A program made the position numbers and the translations under genes. From Halovenus carboxidivorans (GTDB taxonomy: Archaea > Halobacteriota > Halobacteria > Halobacteriales > Haloarculaceae): a DNA stretch of 64,000 nt. The stretch covers positions 248,001 to 312,000 of the forward strand of contig NZ_WUUT01000001.1 of the NCBI RefSeq assembly GCF_009831575.1, in the 5' to 3' direction. Positions within the stretch are counted from its first letter, which is position 1. Every line of letters begins with the position of its first letter. A model generated the notes under the pieces. It had not been told where the DNA came from and ran no database searches. It was given only the letters and a program-made list of their open reading frames with translations. Below are positions 44,074 through 51,885 of the stretch, in pieces.

Positions 44074-44580
44074 GTGCTCGGAGTACAATCTACGCTACGT
44101 AACGACGATAGCGCAGTCAGTCCAGTGATCGGCGTGATCTTGATGGTCGCGATCACGGTCATTCTCGCGGCCGTCATCGCCTCGTTCGTGCTCGGACTCG
44201 GCGGGAACAACGAGCCCGCGCCGCAGCCGACTATCGAGTCGAGTCTGGACAACTCGACGGGAAACGTCACGCTCAGCGTGACCGGCGGTGACGCGTTCGA
44301 GGCAGGTGTCGTGACCCTCGAAGGCGAGATTGACGGCGAGACGCTGGAGGCGGAGTTGGACGGAACCAGCACCAGCGAGATCTCCGCCGGCGACGACATC
44401 GTGATCGACCTCGACGATTCGGCCGGCACCGGTAGCCCCTCGGTGTTCGTCAACGGTGAACCGGTTGGAGCCACCAGCATCCCGAGCAACACCGACCTCT
44501 CGACGGCGGACTGGGAACTCGAACTCGTCTGGAACCCGGCCGACCAGAACTCACAGATTATCTACTCGGACTCGTCGTAA
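44074..44580 (+). CDS. Type IV pilin (archaeal Pilin_N family)
   Basis: A 168-residue class III/archaeal pilin. The N-terminus MLGVQSTLRNDDSAVSPVIG is a short signal with the archaeal prepilin-peptidase context SAVSPVIGVILMVAITVILAAVIA, the conserved hydrophobic helix that packs the filament core. PibD would cut just before this segment. The rest (60-168) is a Ser/Thr/Asp-rich beta domain lacking cysteines, with likely N-glycosylation sites NSTGN and NVTLS. It stands alone; no pilus assembly genes are in the window. Start is GTG, nearly leaderless. Confidence 0.88.
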   Translation: MLGVQSTLRNDDSAVSPVIGVILMVAITVILAAVIASFVLGLGGNNEPAPQPTIESSLDNSTGNVTLSVTGGDAFEAGVVTLEGEIDGETLEAELDGTSTSEISAGDDIVIDLDDSAGTGSPSVFVNGEPVGATSIPSNTDLSTADWELELVWNPADQNSQIIYSDSS

Positions 44581-44874
44581 GGGTTTTCGGTCATTCTGAC
44601 TTTCCACAGTTCGGATCGAACGACCGGGAACTCCTGTCACGTCCAGTCAGCATCTGGTTGTCGCCTTTGGTATGGCACTCAGAAACAAAACTACCGCGCA
44701 GATCCAGGCCATCCATGCGTGTCTGATCTCTTCCAATACCTCTCTGACCGGCCTGTGTCGGTCTCAGCCAAATAACATATATTTATTAGTCGAGTAATAA
44801 TACTATGTAAAAAATTTAGTTATAATTTGTGCGAGTACGTCAGATATATTTACAACAGGGCTTTCCTGGGAGAC
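44581..44874 (+). other. AT-rich intergenic region before an orphan lipoprotein
   Basis: This 294-bp gap holds no convincing gene. A 41-codon ATG frame near 44,672 is unsupported. The final 120 bp (44,757-44,874) is markedly AT-rich (for example ATATTTATTAGTCG and AAAAAATTTAG), unlike the GC-rich background, and carries the lipoprotein promoter. Confidence 0.5.
44843..44852 (+). promoter_or_regulatory. TATA box of the orphan lipoprotein
   Basis: GATATATTTA lies 23-32 bp before the ATG at 44875, predicting a leaderless mRNA. Confidence 0.5.
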
Positions 44875-45255
44875 ATGGTAGATCGGGAACGGCGTGAACT
44901 CGTGCGAAACGGGATTGTAACTCTTTCACTCGGATCGGTAGCAGTTGCCGGCTGCTCGGACGCTGTAGATGAAGCGACCGGCGGACCTGATTTGGAGGTG
45001 ACAGATATCAGTAGCGAGACAACAACATTCGGCAACGTCCGCCTGGGAATTAGAGTTGTTAACAACGGAAATGAAGCCGGTACAAATACCCTCGTTGGTC
45101 AAGTCGATATCCAAGGCGGCGATACCTATACCCAGAGACAGTCGATAACTGTCAACGCCGACAGTGGAAATGACTTCACAATGGAATTTGATATAGATAT
45201 CTCTGAATCATTGTCCGGCAGCCGGTATACTGCCGACGCGTTTCTCGAAGAATAG
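44875..45255 (+). CDS. Low-GC orphan lipoprotein with a CARDB-like domain
   Basis: A 126-residue exported lipoprotein. MVDRERRELVRNGIVTLSLG then AVAGCSD gives a signal with lipobox; the twin arginine is imperfect. The mature part is one beta-sandwich (about 38-126) with LEVTDISSETTTFGNVRLGIRVVNNGNEAG, the pattern of CARDB/FxLYD-type domains that mediate adhesion or ligand binding. Its codons use A/T at third positions far more than neighbouring genes, suggesting recent acquisition. It lies beside tRNA-Arg, a common integration site, although no integrase or att repeat was found. Confidence 0.75.
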   Translation: MVDRERRELVRNGIVTLSLGSVAVAGCSDAVDEATGGPDLEVTDISSETTTFGNVRLGIRVVNNGNEAGTNTLVGQVDIQGGDTYTQRQSITVNADSGNDFTMEFDIDISESLSGSRYTADAFLEE

Positions 45256-45435
45256 AATATCAGCATCGAGTCTACAAAAGTTGAGGTCGCGACCAGATTT
45301 TCTCCCTGGGTGATATTAAAAAGAATCCCTTGGAGTTGTTTGGAGGGGTGTGCTTAATCTCTCCCTCGTAGCGGGAGCGTCCGTGGATCGATTAGGCCGG
45401 TCGGACAGTCATAACGTGTAGATACGCCCGAGAAC

Positions 45436-45450
45436 CTGCGCTTCGCGCAG
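45436..45450 (-). terminator. Hairpin downstream of tRNA-Arg
   Basis: CTGCGC-TTC-GCGCAG is a perfect 6-bp stem with a 3-base loop about 65 bp past the tRNA 3' end on the minus strand. It could protect or terminate the tRNA precursor; no U-tract follows directly, so the role is uncertain. Confidence 0.35.
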
Positions 45451-45514
45451 AGCTCGCTCTCGTTCAAATCGCCACGTCTGCCGCTCGGCTCCTCACTCCG
45501 TTCGTCGCACGAGC

Positions 45515-45619
45515 GGGCACGGTGGGATTTGAACCCACGACCGTCGGATGACTTCCCCCGACCGAACACCGGCCGCAGATAGAAGTCCGACGCTCTAGTC
45601 CGGACTGAGCTACGTGCCC
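45515..45619 (-). tRNA. tRNA-Arg(TCT) with a 30-nt intron
   Basis: Minus-strand tRNA. Acceptor GGGCACG pairs with CGTGCCC; D stem GCTC/GAGC; T arm GTGGG-TTCAAAT-CCCAC; anticodon stem TCGGA/TCCGA with loop C-T-TCT-A-A, anticodon at 45581-45583 (TCT, reads AGA). A 30-nt intron (45550-45579) sits between positions 37 and 38. Its ends form the canonical bulge-helix-bulge: exon CTTC pairs with intron GAAG as the 4-bp helix, flanked by the 3-nt bulges TA^T and TC^A, cut by the archaeal splicing endonuclease. No CCA is encoded. With A37 after an AGA-reading anticodon it is a Kae1 (t6A) substrate candidate, ANN-decoding. Confidence 0.93.
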
Positions 45620-45660
45620 TCACTGATATGTACGAGCCGATCCATATTGGTGTTGTGTTC

Positions 45661-46740
45661 TCAGGCGGCTTCGAGCTGATCCCCCGCCCACGACTCCGCG
45701 ACCGCGAACGAGAGCGTGCTCGCGAGCCCGAGCAGCGTCCCGCCGGTCAACATGAAGGCGAGGTACTCCAGCGACCCCTGATCGAGGAAGAAGGCACTCA
45801 GCCCGTGCAAGATGCTCGCAATCGCGACGACGTAAAACGGCGCGTTGAGATACCGCCAGTGGAACTCCCCGGAGAGATACTCGTCGGTGACGCGGCCGAA
45901 ACTGCTCGTGACGCCCGCCGCGGCGATCCACTGCACCGACCCGAACAGCAACGCGGCGATGATCTCGACGGCGTCGAGTTGTCCCGACCCGCCCATCCGC
46001 TCGACGGTGTCGACGCCGCTGACGCCGCCGACGACCAGAAGCGCCGCCGCCACGAGAGACGTGATCAGGGTCACCCGGCCGGTGAACAGCGCCGTCCTGG
46101 TCTGCTCGACCGAGCGGTCGATCCACTCGACCAGTCCCAGCCCACGGGCGAGGATGTACAGGCCGAGCATCCCCGAAACGACGCCGAAGACGGTGCCGGG
46201 GAAGCCGACCAGGTTCGCGAGAATCGTCAGCGGATAGATCAACAGCAAGATGCCGAGCGGCACCAGTAGCGTCCCGCGGGTCTCGGGGTCGTCGAGCACC
46301 TGTTTGATCGTGTAGTACATCGACTCCAGATCCTGCGACTGCCGAACGACAACTCTGCGGACGCTGTCGACTTGGATCCGCGAGCGGATCACCGGAATGA
46401 CCGTCTCGTCCTGTGCCCCGTCGGTGACGACGACTGCGCGGACGTCTTCGCCCGTCGCGAGTTCGGCGAGTACGCGGTCGACCTCCTCACCGACCTGTCG
46501 GTTCGCCTCGACCTCGCGGCCGTCGACGCCGGTCACCGCCGCGACCTCGACGGACTCGTCGGTGATCTCCTCGGCGAGGTGAATCCCCTGAAAGAGGACG
46601 TTCACGTCGCTGTCCTCGGGGTCGGCCGTGGCGAGATCGACCGCCGCCTCGCGGACGCGCTCCCGGCCGACGACGGGCGTGTCGACGCCGGTCTTGCGGC
46701 CGAGGTCGTCGTCCAGGTCGACACACAGGACCAGCAGCAT
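45661..46740 (-). CDS. DUF373 family membrane protein
   Basis: A 359-residue protein of the archaeal DUF373 family. The soluble N-terminal domain (1-140) begins LLVLCVDLDDDLGRKTGVDTPV and contains VNVLFQGIHLAEEI and AVVVTDGAQDETVIPVI, a Rossmann-like nucleotide- or metal-binding layout. A linker RRVVVRQSQDLES leads to six membrane helices (about 155-345). Function unknown; conserved in nearly all Euryarchaeota. Downstream on its strand comes the tRNA-Arg, 42 bp away. It shares a 96-bp divergent promoter region with the DUF255-like gene. Confidence 0.9.
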   Translation of the reverse strand: MLLVLCVDLDDDLGRKTGVDTPVVGRERVREAAVDLATADPEDSDVNVLFQGIHLAEEITDESVEVAAVTGVDGREVEANRQVGEEVDRVLAELATGEDVRAVVVTDGAQDETVIPVIRSRIQVDSVRRVVVRQSQDLESMYYTIKQVLDDPETRGTLLVPLGILLLIYPLTILANLVGFPGTVFGVVSGMLGLYILARGLGLVEWIDRSVEQTRTALFTGRVTLITSLVAAALLVVGGVSGVDTVERMGGSGQLDAVEIIAALLFGSVQWIAAAGVTSSFGRVTDEYLSGEFHWRYLNAPFYVVAIASILHGLSAFFLDQGSLEYLAFMLTGGTLLGLASTLSFAVAESWAGDQLEAA

Positions 46741-46836
46741 TATCCGTCTCTACGAAATCGCAATATATCTGTTTTCGGGGTTGGGGCCGCGGACCGGGAT
46801 TGAAACGGCTTTAGGGCTCACTCCCGAAGCGGAGGT

Positions 46837-48477
46837 ATGACCGACGGTGCGGACGCGACGAAAGTCGAATGGAACGACTGGGGCCGGCAGGCCTTCGAGA
46901 CCGCCGAGCGGACGGGCAAGCCGGTGTTGCTCGCGCTGGTCACCTCCTGGGCCGAGGAGTGTGCGGAGATGGACGAGACGACCTACGCGGAACCGCGGAT
47001 CGCGGCGAACATCAACGACGGGTTCGTCCCTGTCCGAGTCGACGCCGACCGCCACCCCCGCGTCCGGGAGCGGTACAACATGGGCGGGTTCCCGTCGACG
47101 GTCTTTCTGACTCCCAGCGGCGACATTCTCACCGGTGCGACGCTGCTCGGCGTCGACGGGTTCCGCGGGATCCTCGACAGCGTCCGAGAAACTTGGGACA
47201 GCAAGGGCGAAGCGGCTGGCTCGAAACCCCGTGCCGTCCGGGACGAGACGCCGCCGGCCGGCGAGATCGACGACCGGATCGAGGAACACATGATCGAGCA
47301 GTTGCTCGGCGCGTACGACGACGAGTTCGGCGGCTGGGGAACCGACGCGAAGTTCCCGATGCCTCGGACCATCGAGTTCGCGCTCGTCCGCGCCCGCGAC
47401 CAGGCGACGCGCACTCTCGAAGCCGTCCAGACCCACCTGCTCGACACCTACGACGGCGGCTTCTACCGTGTCGCGCGCAACCGCAACTGGGGGGCCGCCC
47501 GCCGGGAGAAACTGCTCGACGAGAACGCCGCGATCATCCGCGCGTTCGCACACGGCTACCGCTACACCGGCGACGAGACCTACCGCGAGGCCGCCGAGAG
47601 CGGCGTCGAGTATCTCACGACGACGCTGTGGACCGGCGACGCCTTCGCGGCCAGTCAGGGCGGTGACGAGGAGTACTTCACCCTCGACCCGACCGCCCGC
47701 GAGGATGCCGACAGTCCCCCGGTCGACGAGACGATTCTCGCGGACCGCAACGGACTCGCTATCGACGGTCTCCTCCAGTACGTCGCGTACACGGACGACG
47801 ACCGCGCACGAGAGTACGCCCGCCGCGCCCGCGAGCACGTCGTCGAGACGCTGGTCGACGACGGCGAGGTGACCCACTTCATTGCCGACGACGAGACCGG
47901 TGAATCCGGGTTGCTACTCGATCAGGCCCGCCTGCTGACGGGTCTGACGACATCGTGGGAGGTGCTGGGCGAACCGGGACCGGCCGTCGAGGTTGCCGAC
48001 TGGACGCTCGACACTCTCAAGGCAGACAGCGGGGAGTTCCACGACGGTCCGGTCAGCGACGTTGCACTCCTGGACACGCCGCTGTCCCCGCTCGATACCA
48101 ACGTCAACACCGCGCAAGCACTCCTGGATCTGGCGCTGCTGACCGGCGACACGCGGTACGAAGCCGCCGCCCGCGAGGCCATCGAGGCCTTCGCCGGCGC
48201 GGCCGACCGGATGGGTGTCGAAGTCGCCGAGTTCGCTTCTGCGGCCGCTCGCCTCCAGAGCCCGCAGGTGATCGAAGTCGGCACGGAGGCGGGCAGTGAC
48301 CTCCACCGCGCGGCCCTCCGACTCGCTGACCACGAAACAGTGGTCGCGCCGCGGGCCTCCGAACGAGCGGGCGCGGCCGCCGAGACGCCCGACGGGACCG
48401 CCCGCCTCGTCGTCGACGGAGACGAACAGGGGACGGCGGACTCGCCCGAGGCGCTGGAATCGCTGCTGGTCGAGTGA
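46837..48477 (+). CDS. DUF255 thioredoxin-like/YyaL-type protein
   Basis: A 546-residue protein. Residues 1-120 are the DUF255 thioredoxin-like domain (WGRQAFETAERTGKPVLLAL, RVDADRHPRVRERYNMGGFPSTVFL), and the rest is an alpha/alpha barrel (EFGGWGTDAKFPMPRTIEFAL, YDGGFYRVA, LDENAAIIRAFAHGYRYTGD). This matches YyaL/spermatogenesis-associated protein 20. The usual CHWCHVM motif is replaced by SWAEECAEM, removing the redox CxxC, and the chain is about 100-150 residues shorter than full YyaL proteins. A thioredoxin reaction is therefore unlikely; the barrel may bind sugars. Divergent from DUF373. Confidence 0.85.
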   Translation: MTDGADATKVEWNDWGRQAFETAERTGKPVLLALVTSWAEECAEMDETTYAEPRIAANINDGFVPVRVDADRHPRVRERYNMGGFPSTVFLTPSGDILTGATLLGVDGFRGILDSVRETWDSKGEAAGSKPRAVRDETPPAGEIDDRIEEHMIEQLLGAYDDEFGGWGTDAKFPMPRTIEFALVRARDQATRTLEAVQTHLLDTYDGGFYRVARNRNWGAARREKLLDENAAIIRAFAHGYRYTGDETYREAAESGVEYLTTTLWTGDAFAASQGGDEEYFTLDPTAREDADSPPVDETILADRNGLAIDGLLQYVAYTDDDRAREYARRAREHVVETLVDDGEVTHFIADDETGESGLLLDQARLLTGLTTSWEVLGEPGPAVEVADWTLDTLKADSGEFHDGPVSDVALLDTPLSPLDTNVNTAQALLDLALLTGDTRYEAAAREAIEAFAGAADRMGVEVAEFASAAARLQSPQVIEVGTEAGSDLHRAALRLADHETVVAPRASERAGAAAETPDGTARLVVDGDEQGTADSPEALESLLVE

Positions 48478-48527
48478 GTCGGCGGCATCGACTGCCGGGA
48501 GCGGAGACAACACCAAACGCGTTTCAC

Positions 48528-48554
48528 GTTTCGTAAACAGACGGTTCGTTTATG
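48528..48554 (+). promoter_or_regulatory. TATA box with candidate operator for the TrmB-like gene
   Basis: GTTTATG at 48548-48554 is about 27-33 bp before ATG 48580. Just upstream, GTTTCGTAAAC (48528-48538) is an inverted repeat of GTTT/AAAC around three bases, and GTTTC also occurs at 48521. This is a natural place for autoregulation by the TrmB-type protein; binding is untested. Confidence 0.4.
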
Positions 48555-48579
48555 CCGTTGGGAACAGAGACCGTAGACA

Positions 48580-49383
48580 ATGGCAAGTCTCAGGGATCTC
48601 GGGCTGTCTGAGTACGAATCACGCGCCTACCGGTCGCTGCTGCAGACCGGTCCGACAACGGCCAAGGAGTTGTCCCGGACCAGCGACGTGCCGATGGGCC
48701 GGATCTACGACGTGCTCAACAGTCTGGAGACGCACAATCTGATCCGGAGTCAGACCGCGAGCCGGCCGAAGAAGTACGTCGCGGTCGAGCCCGAGACCGC
48801 ACTCGACCGCCTCCTCGAGAACAAACGCGAGGAACTCGAAGAGAAGATCACCCAGTACGAGGAGATTGCGACGGAACTCGAAGACAAACTCGAGACGGCA
48901 GAGCCGGTCGACGAGCCGTTCTGGACGGCCGCACTCGGCGGCGGTGAGGCGGCAGAACTACTGGTCGAGCGGATCCAGGCCGCCGACGATCGGATCATCT
49001 TCGTCGCTGCGACCACCGCATCCTACGTCGATCTCGACGTCGTCGGCGAACAGATCGCCGAGGAACTCGAAGCCGCCATCGAGCGCGGCGTGTCGGTCTC
49101 GATTCTGCTTCACCCGAACGTCGTCGACGAACTCCCCGAGAGCGTCGGCCGCCGGTACCGATATCACCTCCAGAACCACGAGGAGTTCGAGGTTCGGGTC
49201 GGGCCGGACATCACAGCGACGTTCTCGCTGATCGACCGCGGCGAGGTCTGCATCGAGGTCCCCCACCCGACCGACGCCTCCGAACTCTTCGCGATCATCA
49301 ATCTCAAGGACACGGAGTTTGCGGCAAACGTGAAACACGCCTTCGAGCCGCGCTGGGAGGAGGCGACCGAACTCGAACTCTGA
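48580..49383 (+). CDS. TrmB-family transcriptional regulator
   Basis: A 267-residue TrmB-type regulator. Residues 3-75 form the winged helix-turn-helix (LGLSEYESRAYRSLLQTGP, TAKELSRTSDVPMGRIYDVLNSLE), followed by a coiled-coil (about 85-110) and a C-terminal phospholipase-D-like domain without the catalytic HKD residues (DDRIIFVAATTASYVDLDVVGEQI). TrmB proteins sense sugars or other metabolites. It lacks the long sugar-binding extension of TrmB itself, so the effector is uncertain. It lies convergent with a small membrane protein (2 bp). Confidence 0.9.
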   Translation: MASLRDLGLSEYESRAYRSLLQTGPTTAKELSRTSDVPMGRIYDVLNSLETHNLIRSQTASRPKKYVAVEPETALDRLLENKREELEEKITQYEEIATELEDKLETAEPVDEPFWTAALGGGEAAELLVERIQAADDRIIFVAATTASYVDLDVVGEQIAEELEAAIERGVSVSILLHPNVVDELPESVGRRYRYHLQNHEEFEVRVGPDITATFSLIDRGEVCIEVPHPTDASELFAIINLKDTEFAANVKHAFEPRWEEATELEL

Positions 49384-49384
49384 G

Positions 49385-49774
49385 TCAGGCGGTCGGAACG
49401 CCCTCCTCTCGGAGCGCGGCCCCGAGCGACCGACGAGCGACGAGTGCGACACCGACGACCGCCAGCATCGTCCCGAGAGCAAGCGGGAGCGGCCGGCTCC
49501 CGACGAGCCAGGTACCCGCCGGTGTCCCGTAGAGTATCGTCGCCGGCGCGCCCCCGCCGAGGGCCACGGCCGCCGCGCCGGTGAGCGTCTGACTGACGTA
49601 CTGCTCCGGCTCGACGTATCGCACGACTCCAGCGAGTACCGGAATCGTTCCGAGCGCGAGCCCGACTATCTCCCCAGTGAGTGGGTCGACGTACAAGATC
49701 CAGTACAGCGCGACGAACGCGCCAGTGATGATCGTCAGATCGAACGTCTGTGATGCAGAGAGCAAGCGGCGCAT
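49385..49774 (-). CDS. Hypothetical membrane protein
   Basis: A 129-residue protein with four hydrophobic segments (about 12-30, 35-53, 66-90 and 95-118) and no recognised motif. I chose ATG 49774 (MRRLLSASQTFDL) over 49819 because the upstream residues are polar and lack a continuous signal. It lies between the TrmB-like gene (convergent) and mptA (same strand upstream). Unrecognised; likely a haloarchaeal-specific family. Confidence 0.65.
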   Translation of the reverse strand: MRRLLSASQTFDLTIITGAFVALYWILYVDPLTGEIVGLALGTIPVLAGVVRYVEPEQYVSQTLTGAAAVALGGGAPATILYGTPAGTWLVGSRPLPLALGTMLAVVGVALVARRSLGAALREEGVPTA

Positions 49775-49859
49775 ACCCCGACTGCGGGGCGAGCGGATAT
49801 ACGCGCGCCCCTCGCTCAAATCACCGTTGTAGTCGAGCGACGGCCGCGCCGTAGCGGAT

Positions 49860-50795
49860 TCACTCCTCGCTGCCGACTTCCTCGCGCAGCGTCCCGAGTT
49901 CGGCGACCCGTTCGGCGTGTGCGTTGTGCTGGTGGATCGACTCGTCGTTGGACTGTTTCATCGTCACGACGGCGTCGTCCGGCAGATCTGGGAACTCCTC
50001 GACGACCCCCTCGGCCATCGAGCGCACGCAGTCCTCGACGAACTTCGCGTTCTGGTGGGACTGGTAGGTCATGTGATCCTCGTCGGGCCGTTTGGCCATG
50101 TTGTAGATCCGGGCGCTCATCGAGTCTCGGGCGACCTCGATCAGATCGTTGAGGTCGACCTCCGGCGCGCCGGAACTCTCGACGGTCAGCGTGGCGTGGC
50201 CGCGCTGGGAGTGTCCGGGCTGGGGCGCCTCTTCGAGGAACTGGTCGATCGTCTCGTCGTCGACGTCGAGGCTCCGGAGCGTCTCGCGGGCGCGACTCGC
50301 GGACATCCCCTGCGAGCAGGGACAGACTGTCATTCCGGTCACGCGTGCGCCGATCTTCTCGGTCGTCCCCCCGTCCTCGGTCGCCGTCGCGGCGGCGATG
50401 ATGTCGGCAGAACTCTGCGTCGGACGCCCGCTCTCGGGCGTCTCCTCTCTGATGACGTACTCTGCTTCCATCCGTACCTCGGCTTTGGACGTGTAATCGT
50501 GCTTGTCGAGTAGCCGCTCGGCAGTATCGCCGCAGACATCCTCTACGCGATAGGTCGGCTCGCTGACGGCCTCCTCGAGCGTCTCGTCGATAACCTCCAT
50601 ATTCCGACTCATATCCGCACCTTTCCGCCAGGAGGGGAGATCGACGAACACCTCGAACTCCGCCATGAGGACGATCGGCCGCTTCTCCGGCCGGGCGACC
50701 TTGACGAGTTTCTCGACGCCTGTGACACCAACGCGGTTGAGTCCAACAGTGACCTCGGGACTGGAGGCCTGCACGTCCGGCAGTTGCTGACTCAT
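49860..50795 (-). CDS. mptA: GTP cyclohydrolase MptA (GTP cyclohydrolase IV)
   Basis: A 311-residue member of the FolE2/MptA family, converting GTP to 7,8-dihydroneopterin 2',3'-cyclic phosphate, the first step of tetrahydromethanopterin- or folate-type pterin synthesis. Metal and active-site marks include [17 protein letters not shown] near 147 (Cys ligand), [15 protein letters not shown] near 190 and [11 protein letters not shown] near 285. Length and the HNAHAER terminus match the archaeal Fe(II)-dependent group. It is separate from the pterin-type cluster at 6.4-9.6 kb but supplies the same kind of precursor. Divergent from the rhomboid. Confidence 0.92.
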   Translation of the reverse strand: MSQQLPDVQASSPEVTVGLNRVGVTGVEKLVKVARPEKRPIVLMAEFEVFVDLPSWRKGADMSRNMEVIDETLEEAVSEPTYRVEDVCGDTAERLLDKHDYTSKAEVRMEAEYVIREETPESGRPTQSSADIIAAATATEDGGTTEKIGARVTGMTVCPCSQGMSASRARETLRSLDVDDETIDQFLEEAPQPGHSQRGHATLTVESSGAPEVDLNDLIEVARDSMSARIYNMAKRPDEDHMTYQSHQNAKFVEDCVRSMAEGVVEEFPDLPDDAVVTMKQSNDESIHQHNAHAERVAELGTLREEVGSEE

Positions 50796-50965
50796 CGAAC
50801 CATATTATGGGGGAATAGGGGTTAGTGCTTTCGATCCGTGCAATCTCATTTTCGGATTCCGACAAGGATCGTTGCGTTCTCCAGACGAGTTTTTCGGCCG
50901 CCGCGCCCGACCGACCGAACGCCTCAAGCACAATTCATTTGCAATTCCCGCTCGAAGGTCCGGTG

Positions 50966-51883
50966 ATGGCAGAGTGTGATATCTGCGGCGAGGAAGAGAG
51001 TATGCCGTACAACTGCCGCCACTGTGGCGGCACCTACTGCGGCGATCACCGCCTGCCCGAATCACACGATTGTCCGGGACTCGACCAGTGGGAACAGCAG
51101 GGTCCCGTCTTCGACAGCGGCTTCGAGGAGACCGTCGACCCGACGGCCTCCTCGGACTCTGGGCTCGCCGACCGACTCGGCATCGACACCGGCCCGGGCG
51201 GCACGCTCGCGTACTTCCGCGGCAACATGACCTTCGTCTTCCTCGGTTTGATGTGGATCACGTTCGCCCTCCAGTTGATCGTCCGCATCGGTTTCAGTCC
51301 GCAACTCGAACAGGCGCTGTTCGTTCTCTCGCCGGAGAACCCGCTGTACGTCTGGACGTGGGTCACCTCCGTCTTCGCTCACGGCAGTCCGCTCCACATC
51401 TTTTTCAACAGCATCGTGATCTTCTTCTTCGGCCGACTGGTCGAGCAGTACGTCGGCTCGAAGGAGTTCGCGGCACTGTTTCTCGGCAGCGGCGTCGTTG
51501 CAGGGCTGGCACAGATCGCTCCGGAGGTGCTCGGCTTTCAGGCGCTCGGCCCCGGCGTGGTCGGTGCCAGCGGCGCCGCGCTGGCACTGATGGGCGTCCT
51601 GACGATCATGAACCCGCAGTTGACGGTCTATCTCTACTTCATCATCCCGGCTCCGATCTGGCTGATCACCGGGGGCACGGTCGTCGTCAGCGCCTTCTTC
51701 GTGGTGTTCGACCCGAGCGCCTTCGGCATCGCACACATGGCCCACCTGGTCGGCGTGGTCATCGGCCTGGCGTACGGCCAACGAGTCAAGAAACGCGTGA
51801 GCATCCCCCAGCAGGTCCGCTTCGGCGGCGGTCCCGGCGGCCCGGGCGGCCCCGGCGGACCGCGCCGCCGCGGCCCCTTCTGA
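50966..51883 (+). CDS. Rhomboid protease with N-terminal AN1-type zinc finger
   Basis: A 305-residue intramembrane protease. Residues 4-36 are an AN1 zinc finger with ligands C4, C7, C17, C20, C25, H28, H34 and C36 in the canonical spacing. The rhomboid core (about 85-270) has six helices with the catalytic dyad: Ser in VVGASGAALAL and His in IAHMAHLVG, plus SVFAHGSPLHIFFNSI in helix 2. The C-terminus is a Gly/Pro-rich repeat (FGGGPGGPGGPGG) ending RRRGPF. The zinc finger may recruit substrates or ubiquitin-like tags such as SAMPs. The endonuclease V start follows the stop by 2 bp. Confidence 0.92.
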   Translation: MAECDICGEEESMPYNCRHCGGTYCGDHRLPESHDCPGLDQWEQQGPVFDSGFEETVDPTASSDSGLADRLGIDTGPGGTLAYFRGNMTFVFLGLMWITFALQLIVRIGFSPQLEQALFVLSPENPLYVWTWVTSVFAHGSPLHIFFNSIVIFFFGRLVEQYVGSKEFAALFLGSGVVAGLAQIAPEVLGFQALGPGVVGASGAALALMGVLTIMNPQLTVYLYFIIPAPIWLITGGTVVVSAFFVVFDPSAFGIAHMAHLVGVVIGLAYGQRVKKRVSIPQQVRFGGGPGGPGGPGGPRRRGPF

Positions 51884-51885
51884 CC

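Noticed and set aside
44672-44797. A 41-codon ATG frame (MALRNKTTAQIQ...) in the AT-rich gap
   Set aside because: No family pattern, atypical codon use and no promoter; kept only as intergenic sequence.
45361-45377. CTCCC-N7-GGGAG hairpin as a second terminator
   Set aside because: Short stem with an AT-poor surrounding and no T-tract; could occur by chance in GC-rich DNA.
51821-51880. Gly/Pro triplet repeat as a CRISPR or microsatellite array
   Set aside because: It is an in-frame part of the rhomboid C-terminus, short and without spacer structure.
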